In this document: one piece after another, positions 49,414 through 59,850 of the stretch
How positions within the stretch are numbered: the stretch's first letter is position 1
How the letters are laid out: each line of letters begins with the position of its first letter
Assembly (NCBI GenBank): GCA_022264855.1
Contig: JABYQU010000013.1
Span: forward strand, 672,950 to 736,949
Length of the DNA stretch: 64,000 bases
Direction: 5' to 3'
DNA from: Lenzites betulinus
Lineage: Eukaryota > Basidiomycota > Agaricomycetes > Polyporales > Polyporaceae
Position numbers and translations under genes: made by a program
Notes under the pieces: generated by a model
Databases searched by the model: none
Told to the model about the DNA's origin: nothing
What the model saw: the letters and a program-made list of their open reading frames with translations, nothing else

Positions 49414-50174
49414 CAGGGACCTGTTTTAGTTTGTTCAACAACATCCATTACTTAATGTGATAAAATCATCATCACCCCCATTTATAATTTGCCATTAAGA
49501 TATGTTTTGATCATAAGACTGAGTAATCAAACGTGTTGAACATATTCATGCCGTATTCCTTCAAGTGGAAAGCTTTGCTAAACCCGTTTGCTCACACGGC
49601 GGGATCAACGCTACTGCTCACACGAGTAGATAAACCCAGGGGTTTATCACATCAGTTTATCCACACATGGGTTTATCCCTGTGACCTCAACAAACGATCA
49701 ACCCTATCCCTCAAGCTCAAGTTCTGCATGCAGCCCAAATAAGCTGTTCGGCATACAATTGGAAGAACCCCTTGACGGGATGAATTTAGATCGTACATGC
49801 CTACTACCTACCCACAGAACCTCCGAAGCATGCATGCACTCACCGACGCCAAAGCATGCGTCGGGGTCGGGATCACTCTCCCTGCGCGCAAGCATCGCAC
49901 CGCATGCAAACTGGCGCGCGCGCGCAGAGGAGTACATCCCAGACGTCGTGGTTGGGATTGTGGCGGGGGATCATGCGAGGTGTTGTCGGCAGGGGTCGGG
50001 TCGTGCGGGAGTGCCTTGTGGCAGGTTATCCGTGGGGCTGCCGCAAGTTCTCGCCGTTGTTGCCTCGCATCGGGGACGTCCGCTGCGAGGCGTCTGCGGC
50101 CAGCGGCGTTGATCCTGAGTGTGCAAGGTTCGAGTTGTGGCGCCGCCGTCGAGTCCTGTGGCCTAGCGTGCTGA
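49414..50174. other. AT-rich spacer before the KDZ gene
   Basis: No gene recognised. The first 300 bp are AT-rich. It contains the repeated GTTTATC motif annotated at 49629-49679 and then high-GC sequence that is probably the 3' flank of the KDZ gene. Confidence 0.4.
49629..49679. repeat. Clustered GGGTTTATC motifs, partly palindromic
   Basis: GATAAACCC-AG-GGGTTTATC (49629-49648) is a perfect 9-bp inverted repeat. Further copies AGTTTATCC (about 49654) and GGGTTTATCC (about 49669) follow. It lies about 500 bp beyond the 3' end of the KDZ gene, where subterminal repeats of a transposon could be expected. Confidence 0.55.
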
Positions 50175-53100
50175 TCACATCCGCCACGCTTGAAGAATAT
50201 CCTCGAACTCCACTATGTTGTCATCGCAGAGCTGGGCGAGGTAGGGACGGATGCTCTAAAGGACGTCACTAATGGCTCAGCTGTTGAAAACATGTAAAAG
50301 TTCCTCACCCTTGTGTGATCTAACCTGTCCGGTGGCGCGTCGGCCCTACGAGCGGAGTCGTAGGCCTTGTCGCAGGCGGCCGCCATTCGTGTCCACATCG
50401 CCGCTGTCTTTTTGGCATATGCCCTTTCGCCGCCCTTGCGCGAGTCGCCAGCGGCACTCCAAAGGGTGGCGTATGCTTTATAGCCCATTGACGTCCGACG
50501 AAACTCTGCGCAAAGACGATTCACTGCCTCGTCCGCCCGATCCTTGTCCGCCTTCGCTCGAAACCATTGAACTATGTCCACTGACCACAATTCCAGACCA
50601 ATGAGTTACTACACAGATGATTGCAAAATTGGGCTTACCGCTCGTCGAGGTCAGGTCTGGTGCTTGTACCCCAGAACGGGTGCTCGTGGACGGTGCCTTG
50701 TCGTAAACGTTCCAGATCCACGAACCCGAGCGCTGGCTATCGTTTAGGGTTCGCGGGGCCGCCATGTTCGCTATCGCGAGGTCCGAGTCCAGACGTATCG
50801 GTTGTAGTCGGCTGCCTGGACTGTTGTCCGCCAGCCCATCGTAATCTGATGCGCGAAGCGCCTTGATGCGTTCAAAGTTATGGTTGTACCTTGTAGCAAG
50901 GACACGGGCGCGCGCGTCTGCGCGCTGGATTTCTTCTTGGGCCACAGTGTTTGCTCGACCCCCGCGGGCGTGCTTGCGCTTGTGCTCGATGTGAGCTGCG
51001 CGGTGCTTCACGGCCAGTCGTATTGCATCCAGCTGATCGAATGCGAGGCCAGTGCGGATGGTGCATTCGTACTCGGCTAGGGTGTGAAGGCCGTAGTCAG
51101 CTCGGTCCTCATGATCGTAGTCAGATGGTAGCCCCAGGCCATCAGGACAAGGGTCGTATTGAGGGTCCTCGGTGTCGGCCTCGTCGAAGCTGAAGTCTTG
51201 AAGATCGTCGTATTCATCAGCGCAGGTTGCCATGTGCTTGCGCTGGGCTTTCTGCCATTGTGTTAGCTTCTTGTGGAAAGTAGCCCAGGTCACCCGGTGG
51301 TCGAAACCATCTTCAACCGGGCTCTGATTGGCCGCGCCTTGATCTCGCAGGTAGCGCAGATGCAAGCTAACATGACGAGCATCAGTCATGTTACGCACAG
51401 CCGGGTTACTTCATACTCACAGCTCCTGGTCAAGGTCTATAGCATGTTTGATGAACATCGCTGCAGAGTTGTTCAGCTGTGCGCCGGCCGCGTGCTGATG
51501 CGTCCGGCGCTGGCTCTTCTTCCGACCCAGTATTTCTTGTAGCGCACTCTCGACGTTTGGCACTGCAATAGAGGCGGATCAGTAGTTGGATGAGTCAAGG
51601 TGCTCCTGCACACGTACGCTCCGCGCGATTCCACATGTACACGCTCGTGGCATATGCTTTGGTCTTCGCGCGGAACGTTTGGGGTGTCGGAGCCTGGTCA
51701 TCCACGTCGACCAATAGCCACTGGCGCACTGTGGCTGCGCCTGCCAAACCCGTCAAGCTGGCAAAGTATCGCGTGGTGCGGCGCTGGGCGGCATAAGCCT
51801 CTTCTAGCTTGCGCGCAAGGAATCGCGCTGTAGAATTGGATCAGCGAATCACGATAGTACACTCGGCGACATGGGGGGAGGACGTACACATGTTCCAGGT
51901 CTTGCGCCAATTCCAATAATTAAACAACGAGTTCAGCGCGTCGTGTCTCGAACCAGCCGTCATTTCGCGTGTCGACAAACCGGCGATGTTCATTTCGGCC
52001 CAAGGCGTCTCCACGCCTTCGCCATGTGCGAGGCCGAAACCACGCGCATAACAGAACGCGTAAACGATTTGACACATTTCTTGATGTGCGTGCATGTGTA
52101 GCTTGGGTAGGAGCATTTTCAGCTCCTTCACTATCGGGACCAAATCTGGATGGGACTTAGCGAATCTTTCCACGATATGGCATATGTAGCTGCACACTAC
52201 GTCGTAAGACGCTCCTCGCTCCAGCAATCGCTCAGTGCCCGTGAGGGCGGCCGCAAGGGCATAGTCGGCCTGTCCCCACCTACGGATCCAATTAGAATGT
52301 GACGGGGTGGGTAATGATGGTTCTTTCAAAAACAGCTTACGTCTCAGTGGTATACAAGTCTACTGTGGCGCCCGGTCGGAAGTGCAAATGGTCGCACATG
52401 AAGGCGAGGATGCCGCTGTTCTCGACGTAGCGGAATTTTCCCGTACGTTGTGACCGGGCGACCTTGAACCCAGCACAGGTAATGCCCTAATTGAATGGTG
52501 CAGGTCAATGATCCCATGCATCATTAGCATCAGCAAGTTCGCACTCACTACGTCCTCCCCCACATGTGGTGCTTGCTTTCCTTTGCCATTGAACTTTTGG
52601 TTCAGAAAGTCGCGCATGATATCTTCAGGGACGAAGAACCCTTCGCCAGTTGTCAGAGCTACGTCGAATTCGTCGGCCGGCTTGGTCTTCCTCTGCAAAC
52701 TGTAGTTCCCGTCCGCGCATAGAACCAAGCGGTAAAGATATCTGATCATACCAATATCTGTGAATTCCTGCTATGAAACTGATTGACGTTCATCGCGCAC
52801 CTGAGATTTTCTTCCGTGTCGTCCCAACCCTCTGGAAGATTGAAATCTGGAATCGGGCACGTGAGGCATGGCACCGTAATGCTCGCTGGGTCCCGTCCGG
52901 GTATGACAATGCCATGCCGTCGTCCAGATCGCTTGTCTGTCGTTAGATATCGATGAATTCGCGAGGCCAACAAGAAGTCGCGATATCTGTCCTGCGGCGG
53001 TGTCAGGCGTCTGCTACACTGGGAAATATGAAGCGCACGCACCTTGGTTGGCTCCAGCGGGTCGTCATTGGGGCTCAACTGCTCTACGATGCGCACGAAG

Positions 53101-54121
53101 TCTTGAGTGCTGCGCTTGCTCACATCGAAGTCGAGATGGAATCTTTCCAGCACTTGGCAGGTGAATGCAGTTTCGATCCGGTCCAAGGTCGCCGGAAAGA
53201 GGTCCGCGCGGATCAGTTGCGAGAGTCGGGATCGTCGGCCAGGACAATGGCAATAGTGGAGCTGAGTGCAATGGACACCGTTGTCGTGAATCACTACGAA
53301 CTTTATGGGAGGTTCGGCGGTGGGGATGTTTGGGCATGCATCACCATGATGCCCTAGGTACAACACAAATCCGAACTCAGCTAGATCTCGACGTTGAAAG
53401 TACTCGCCGTTCCAAATGGATAACCAATGGAATGGTAGGTTGCGATGTAGGCGGACGGCGCAGGTTGTGCACGTGGCCTCCCGTCCCGAACACTCGCGAC
53501 ATCTTGCATCGCACGGACGCGTACAGCCGGGGGTAGCGCAGCATCCGGGCATGTCGACGTCGTGCTCTTTCCACAGCATGTCCGCGAGTATGTCGTCGAA
53601 GTGGGGGAGGAAGGACTTGATGCGAGCCGAGGGTGTGTTCTGTAAAAACGTCAGAACATCTGTGGCTATTGATCGCCCGGTGTGCGTACTTTGGCTTTGG
53701 AGGTGTGCTCGCCTTTGCTCTTGCTGTCTCCGTTCTCCGAGGACGCTCCGGTTGGATGCTTAGCGGGGAGAAAATCGGTATCGTCGAGCGCACCGATGCG
53801 CTCGAATTCGCGCCACGCGGCGTCAACGTCGGCGGGGTTCTCGTCGAGGTTCTCGTGCTGATCAGCGGCATGGCTGGGGCCTGCAGCGGGAGGGTTGCCC
53901 ATGGGCGTGGGCTCACTGGTGCTGGTGGTCGGATCGAGAAGGTCGTCCTCGCGCCGACGCTTGAGTGGTGGCCCCTGTGCGGAATACTCCAGGTGGCGTT
54001 GGTAGAGATTGAGAGAGCCCCCTGAGCCCACAGCGTATTCGGCCTGCCGGGCTCGGGCCTTTGTCTGCCCCGAAGAGCGCGCCACACTGCGGGGCACTGT
54101 TGTTCGTTTCTTGAAAACCAT
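50175..54121 (-). CDS. KDZ-family transposase with CxC2-like cysteine domain, apparently intact
   Basis: Kyakuja-Dileera-Zisupton transposase, about 1,100 residues. ATG 54121 gives MVFKKRTTVPRSVARSSGQ and a disordered segment. After one intron the Cys domain appears (MPGCCATPGCTRPCDARC, CSGREATCTTCAVRLHRNLP). Then FHLDFDVSKRSTQDFVRIVE, RYLYRLVLCADGNYSLQRKT, GQADYALAAAL, GASYDVVCSYICHIVERF, LPKLHMHAHQEMCQIVYAF and HGEGVETPWAEMNIAGLSTR, which are the conserved core with its acidic residues, and RHDALNSLFNYWNWRKTWNM. The C-terminal part is helical and charged and ends LAQLCDDNIVEFEDILQAW with TGA at 50175-50177. Eleven exons join in phase with GT-AG introns and no internal stop was found. Terminal repeats of the element were not located. 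Confidence 0.9.
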
Positions 54122-54352
54122 GTCCGCAATGTGGAGGCCGGCCGGCGTAGATCAGTGTAGGTGTAACCAACGGGGTAGGCGTGGCGCAAGGACGTTGAGG
54201 TGAAACGTGGACAGGAGTATCTGCAGTGACGATTGGGCTGGGGCGCAAGTCAGCTGCATTCACTGGCAGTCTCTCGACCCCGAGAATCAGATTCCTCACC
54301 GGTATGTCCGTGTCGGCGTCCCGGAGTGCCATTGGCAGCGGCGGTTTCAGCC

Positions 54353-54790
54353 TCAATTCAAAATCACCAAGGCGTTCATCGGCCGTGGCGCGCAGTTCAC
54401 GCTGTACACTATCGGGTCGCCGCGGATGAAGGACGTTACGGTGGAGTCTGAGGTGTGATTGGTCCGGCTGCTTTCATGGTTGTGTGCGGAGGAGGACGTA
54501 CTGATGTTTCTCGGCAACCGTCGGCCGTGAACCACGGGCCGAGTGAAATGCGGTGAAGATCTCATCGTCGCTGCATCCTGTGGGTCCCGCCAGGTACCAT
54601 ATGTGGATCCACAGTGGTTGCGAGATTTTAGTTTGACACGCGAGATGCCTGTCGCTACACACTGTCTCATCTGATTATAGGCTAATGTTTCGCGCATATC
54701 GTGCCGTCGTACGTCTCGCATCGGCGGGCGTAGATCTTCGTCAAAATCTTCACCATTCACTACAAGCGAGATTGAATCGTAACCAACTTG
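54353..54790 (-). CDS. Possible hypothetical exon(s) between KDZ and the next gene
   Basis: An open minus-strand stretch reads YDSISLVVNGEDFDEDLRP, MRETLAYNQMRQC and ends FIRGDPIVYSVNCAPRPMNA...LVILN with a stop at 54353. An overlapping frame (SDDEIFTAFHSARGS) competes for the middle part, so a spliced small gene is possible. It starts just behind an AG acceptor following the stop of the neighbouring gene and might be an alternative 3' exon of that gene. No family recognised. Confidence 0.25.
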   Translation of the reverse strand, partial: QVGYDSISLVVNGEDFDEDLRPPMRDVRRHDMRETLAYNQMRQCVATGISRVKLKSRNHCGSTYGTWRDPQDAATMRSSPHFTRPVVHGRRLPRNISTSSSAHNHESSRTNHTSDSTVTSFIRGDPIVYSVNCAPRPMNALVILN

Positions 54791-54796
54791 CCTAGC

Positions 54797-56262
54797 TCAA
54801 TCTGAGAGCACGATCACGTCAGAAGGTGAAGTTGTTTTCCCCTTGCCTTTCCCCCTCCCCTTACCATGGCGGCGGCTACTCCCAGCGTGGTTGGAACCTG
54901 ATCCCTCACCTTGCCGACCGGTTGAGACGGGTGCGGAGACCGGGTTTGCCGAGGAAAGGCTGCGCGCATCGGGCTGAGCGTGCAAGTCGGACTTGCGCCG
55001 GCGCTTCGCCGCGGCGTGGAGCAGCGGCGACGCAGATCGCTTGCGAACCCGGGAGGGCGTCGCGGCGGAGGCCTGGAGTTGCGGGGACGCAGAACGCTTG
55101 CGAACTCCGGCGGACTGGTCGAAGCGAGTCGTGAAGGATTTGTCGTCCTCAGTGAAAGAGAAAGGTAGGAGGTCAAGCAGCGACCCGATGGTCGGCGAGC
55201 CCGGCATCGACTGAGGCTTGGGCGGATCTTCTGCCGGGCGTTGAGCACGGCGACTAGCATATGGAGGGGCTATGGTGGGTACACGTGGGCGATCGTCGAC
55301 TTGCCCACGCGGGGCCAAAAGGAGGGCTTTGTAGTGATCCAGATTCGGGGTCTTCGAGACGTAGAGGTCACGGTAGAGCACTCGCTCTCCCGGGGCAAGG
55401 AATACGACTTGGTGGGCCTTCGGATATATTGCCCAGTCCTGAGCAGTGTGGTGCCACATGGTGTAGACAGGGGTCTGAGGATCGAGGGGGTCGATTTGAA
55501 GGGCGGTGTGAATCGCCGGCTGCTTGAAGCGGAATTCCACAACCTCGTCGCGTGGTGTACCTTTAGCATCGATGACCAAAGGGTTATGGCGTCCCTGTAT
55601 GAGCTGGAGTGAGTCGCTGAACGTGGAATGGAACTGTGCGCACTTACAGGAAGGTAGACGTAAACGATAACGTCGCAGATGGGGTTGTGCGGGCGTCCTA
55701 CGTTTCCTCGGTGCGAGGATGCCACGCTGCCTGCCGAAGAGCTGCGGGACGAAACCCGAGAGGTGTGCCCGGAGGAAGACGCCGGGGATGAGAGCGGGAG
55801 GTATCCGTCCCGAGCGGAACGTCCAGAAAGCCGCGCGGTGAACGCGAGCCCGTCGTAATTATCCTCGACCTCGCCACGGAGGTTGTCCCTCATCAGGATG
55901 GCCTCGTCGCGCAGGTCGCGCGATCCGTTGACGGGCGGGTCCAAGCCGGCGATGCGAATCCAGATTTGCAGGCGAGTGAGAAGGTAGCTATCGGCACGAG
56001 CGGCTTTGTGTGGTGGGCGCATTTCACTTGGGTATTGAGGCACTACAACCAAGGTAAGTATGCTCATAAGCAAGGGCTTGGAGGTGGATGCGACTTACGA
56101 GTTCAAAACCATTCCCGCGTTGACGAACTCGCTGCCTCCGTAGGATTTAACCAGTCCGTGGCGCGATCCATAGGGGCAAGGATGATAATGAGTGCGCCAG
56201 GATATGCCGCAAGAGCGCAGCTCTTCGTCCACGAGAGTTCTCACACGATCGTCGATTTTCAT
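54797..56262 (-). CDS. KDZ/TET-linked protein with basic Ser/Lys/Arg tail, unknown function
   Basis: Three exons (56262-56099, 56026-55648, 55603-54797) sum to 1,350 nt, giving 449 residues. The start is MKIDDRVRTLVDEELRSCG; an in-frame upstream start at 56346 is possible. The N-terminal two thirds look globular: VKSYGGSEFVNAGMVLN, LLTRLQIWIRIAGLDPPVNG, ICDVIVYVYLP, IQGRHNPLVIDAKGTP, VYTMWHHTAQDWAIYPKAHQ, FLAPGERVLYRDLYVSKTP. The C-terminal 150 residues are disordered, with two copies of VRKRSASP, then AAKRRRKS and GKGRGKGKGKTT, which suggests nuclear localisation and nucleic-acid contact. It lies on the same strand between the KDZ transposase and the TET/JBP gene. I recognise no domain. Confidence 0.7.
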
Positions 56263-56890
56263 CGGTGGAAGGTGATTGAGGGAGCGAGGAGGTCGCGGCC
56301 GCGATCTGACCTGTCTTATATGAAATCGGCGTATACAGGACTCCATTTGATGGCATACATGTTTCGAATTACTGGAAACCGGCTAATGATTACACAACCT
56401 TGGTAATGAGCACTTTTCATCAGAATCTTGTCCTCCTCTAGATATAAGGTGTTGACAACATTACTTACCCGGTTAACCCATATTGTGCTACATAGTGAGC
56501 ACGACATGTTCAAGTCGTGCTCCAACATGGTCGCCAAACAGAGGGAAGGCTGTAGCAGTTAACGATATGGAGATGGCGTCTGCCTCACAAGAAAGACGCG
56601 CGCGCTCGATCTGCCGCGTGTGATTGGTATATCGCGCAAGGCCTGGCAGGAACGCGCTCAATGGTTGGCAGCTACATACCGACTGGTAACGAGTCAGACT
56701 GTGCGAAGATGCCATGGAGTAGTACGTACGCCACCCACATACTACGTAGCACGGTCACGCCGACGCCATGTCCGAGTAGTACTTTGTAAGCGATGTAGGC
56801 TCGCAGCGCTTCCAAAGCAAATGCCTGCATGGATATACACAATTACCGCGGGCATTTCGGACAATGTATTACAAGGTGGATGTGGATGTA
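56263..56890. other. Intergenic, no gene recognised
   Basis: Holds the promoter of the 449-aa gene and the 3' flank of the 135-aa gene. Open frames here lack splice support. Confidence 0.4.
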
Positions 56891-57423
56891 CTATGAGCTC
56901 GTCGGACGACCTTGGGATACATGCATCGGGGGCCGGCACCAACAGTCGCATGTGCGGCGATGAGAACACAGGGCCTCTTCGGCTTCGATTCGCTTGGCCA
57001 GCTCGAGACGATACAAGGATCCGAAATGGCGCACGAGGTCGAACACCATCTCAAGATCCTTGGCCAGCCTATTTTGGCGATCCACTCCTTTCTTGGTATC
57101 CACACTCAGCTTCTCCAGGTGGGCCTGCAAAAAAGGGGCGAAACCTGGGAGCTGTTAAAAACTCGCTCGCGCACGGTTGGATGAAAGTATACATACTTTC
57201 TGCCCAATCGTCAGCTTGCTGACACCCTTCCACCTTTAGAACTACCACTGGTCCATGAACCTCACCCGCACGCGACAAGGTAACAGAGTGCATGCTGGGA
57301 AGGGAATTGGGAAGGTTATAAGTCAGGGTAATACGATGGGAGGGGTGGTGAGAGTTACGATACTTACTGTCCACATGGAAATGGAACGTCAAGTCTTGGA
57401 GGGTCTGCGGACGTCAATGTCAT
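56891..57423 (-). CDS. Small helical protein in the KDZ-TET block, unknown function
   Basis: Three exons join in phase: 57423-57368, a 98-nt exon of about 57294-57197, and one ending at 56891 (TAG). Total 408 nt, 135 residues. The start is MTLTSADPPRLDVPFPC, then MHSVTLSRAGEVHGPVVVLK. The C-terminal half is strongly helical and charged (AHLEKLSVDTKKGVDRQNRL, DLEMVFDLVRHFG, RLELAKRIEAEEALCS) and may form a coiled coil. It ends with a Cys/His cluster (CSHRRTCDCWC). No family was recognised. Co-orientation with the KDZ and TET genes is the only functional hint. Confidence 0.6.
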
Positions 57424-57921
57424 CGTCTTGCTTGTGCGTTGTACAACGATCGAGATAGATCACACAGCGTATGTAGTGAAAGACGATCAGTGTAGAGCGA
57501 TGGCACGGGACGGGCAGAGGCGCATGAACAAACCTGGCACCGGATGCCTGATCGCGAGGCAGCGGCCAGCGCTAGTGCTAACGGACCTAGTGGACGCTGA
57601 CCTTCTGACCTAGACCGTACGGGCAAGACTTGCGAGGGCATTGGGAGGAGGACTAGCTCCTTATCCAGGGCGCGCGAAATTCGCATGCTGGTCTCACATT
57701 AACCCCATTGTATACGTATACCTGCGGGGTGAATGTATGAGTATGATATTCATTTGGCGCATTTGGGGACGTAGGCCATGCTGGAACAAGTTAGAGAATT
57801 TTGAGCGCATGCTCTTGCTCTACGATCGGGATGAAGTGCGCTGCTGTCAAGATACGCAAGATACGCCACAACCGGGTGACGTTGGAGTCGCTTAGGACGC
57901 GCGCATATACGAGCATACAAG
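57424..57921. other. Intergenic, no gene recognised
   Basis: About 500 bp between the 3' end of the TET/JBP gene and the start of the 135-aa gene. No coding signal or repeat was seen. Confidence 0.4.
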
Positions 57922-59850
57922 CTAAGGGCGCCCCTCGCCACAGAGTTCGCTCCAAAATGACAGCATCTCAATACCCCGCTCCCACCGAGCCCTACCCGCC
58001 GCCTCGGCCTCCTTTGGCCTCATTCGTGGGAGAGATTTGACGGGACGGTGCCCGGATTCCACCCAGCAAAACAAGCCGCCGGCTGAATACTGGGTGAAGG
58101 AGTATCGCCGTTCGTTCGACCCGACATCCGTGTTGGAGTGCGTGATAATTGCAGACGGGATGAGGATGGTAGCGCCTGGGGGGAACTCGATGACCATCCT
58201 CAGTTCCCACAGGATGATGTGGCCTCCTTGTACTGGATTGTACGATCCTGTGGCCGTGATCGCACACATGCCAAATGATAAGTTCATGAAGTCGCGGTGG
58301 GGAACCGAGACTGTGCGGGGACCAAGATTGAAGGTAGCACTCGCGAAAACATTGTTTGGAAAGTTAGGTTGCAGGCTAGAATCTGCATGACAGAGGGCGT
58401 CGAGGGTAGCTCCGTAATACTCATGGAGACGCGGCGCGAACAACTGCATCGCAGCTGTATATAAGTGTGTGAGTCACATAGGGACACTTAACATGACTTT
58501 GACACTCGTCTGCACCCACCGTTGCCAAAGTTTGCCATACGTTTCACGGCAATCTGGGCGCACAGAGCATTCAAAACGTCAAGATTTTGCTTGCTGGTGC
58601 CCGACAAATTTTTGGGTCTCTATGTAAGGGCGAGTTCTCAAGCTATCCCACGTAGCGGAAGGCATGACGAAACTGAAACGTACGGTCTGCCCTCCTCCGT
58701 ACGAGATTCCGGTTGAAGCGCTGATAAAGTCGCCGCGCCGCTCGCAGGGCTTATGCGCCGATGGCTGGTAGGCCTTGCGCGCGTTCTCCATAATGATTTC
58801 CATATCGGCGTTGATACCATTCCAATTCACGTCGCGTGGCTGACCGACCAAGACCGCAATGACTCTCCCTTCTCTGCTGAGGATTGGGCGAGGTGTGCTG
58901 TAGCAATGGTAAGCGCTCATGTATACCATCCAAATCGAGTGGCATACATTCCATCCCAAGCAATGTAGTCGAAGCCTTGTTCGACTAGTTCCTCAGCACT
59001 GTAGACCCGCCCATTCTCGGCTTGTGTTTGAGCTAGCTTGGCTCTGTACGCTGACTTGCACACGGGCACGTCGTCCATATCCAGAGTATACTGAGTAGAG
59101 ATCGGCAGGCTGCCCTTTGTTGAGGTACCGGCGTTGTCGCTTTCCAGGACGCTTCTACTCGCCGGGGTGTCCGGAGTTGCGCCAGTCCAGAGAACCTCGG
59201 CAGCCTCCCGACGCTCTCTCGCGCGCTGCTTAACAGGACGCTTCGATAAGCCGGGGTCCCCGGTGGAGGCTGCCACGGCTCCGCGTGCGCGCCGCCTGCG
59301 GGCCTTCGAGCGCTGCTTGGAGTGGTACGCCTCTTTGTCGTCGGCACTCAGGACTCCGCTGCGCACGTGGCGCTTAACTTCCCCCATCGCATGCTCCATG
59401 GGACTGCATACTCCAGGGGTTGTCTCGTTCACAGGCGTGAATCCTCGGGGCGCGTGCGCGTTCAATGAGCCGCTGTTAAGGGCGCGCGGCGGGAGGTCTC
59501 CAATGGCGCTGAGCAGCGCTTCGTTATCGGAATAGGTTAAGGATTCATGTCCGTGCATGGACATGAATCCTACCCCGATGTTCGAAGGTGCCCGGTGGTC
59601 CTCGTGCGCACTGCCCACCGCAGGCGCCTCTTCGTTTTCGATGGCGCGCGCGGCATCCAAATCGCAAATGGACCTCATATGCTCGACTAGGTCAAAGTCG
59701 CTTGGAGCATGTATTGGCACACCGTGCTCGGCCACCCAAGGCGAAAAGGCTTGGCCGGAGCGCGTCTAAGAGAGGCGTTGAACCATGCGGCCCGGGCGCA
59801 GACTAAGTCAAGAAAATTGTTACCTTCCGAAATCCTGTATCTCCGTACAT
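57922..59850 (-). CDS. TET/JBP-family Fe(II)/2-oxoglutarate DNA-base dioxygenase, apparently intact
   Basis: Family that oxidises 5-methylcytosine or thymine in DNA. Five exons (59850-59824, 59765-58948, 58897-58684, 58619-58520, 58454-57922) total 1,692 nt, giving 563 residues; no start codon exists in the long exon before a 9-residue first exon (MYGDTGFRK). The N-terminal third is disordered with a basic patch (KQRSKARRRRARG). The catalytic part has WDGITPRPILSREGRVIAVL, YGGGQTRPKNL, NLGPRTVSVPHRDFMNLSFG (iron ligands His439 and Asp441), GGHIILWELRMVIEFPPG, ILIPSAIITHSN (distal His492) and RRYSFTQYSAGGLFCWV (2OG-binding Arg502 or 503). All key residues are present. It is downstream of and co-oriented with the KDZ block. 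Substrate is inferred from the family. Confidence 0.88.
59540..59571. repeat. 13-bp inverted repeat inside the TET/JBP coding region
   Basis: AGGATTCATGTCC (59540-59552) and its exact reverse complement (59559-59571) flank a 6-bp spacer within exon 2, encoding FMSMHGHES. It could form a hairpin in the mRNA. Confidence 0.8.

Noticed and set aside
55270..55527. Plus-strand open frames opposite the 449-aa gene
   Set aside because: They are antisense shadows of a gene with exact exon phases on the minus strand.
58898..58926. 29-nt intron in the TET/JBP gene
   Set aside because: A 50-nt intron (58947-58898) with a better GTATGC donor gives the family motif WDGITPRPIL and keeps the phase.
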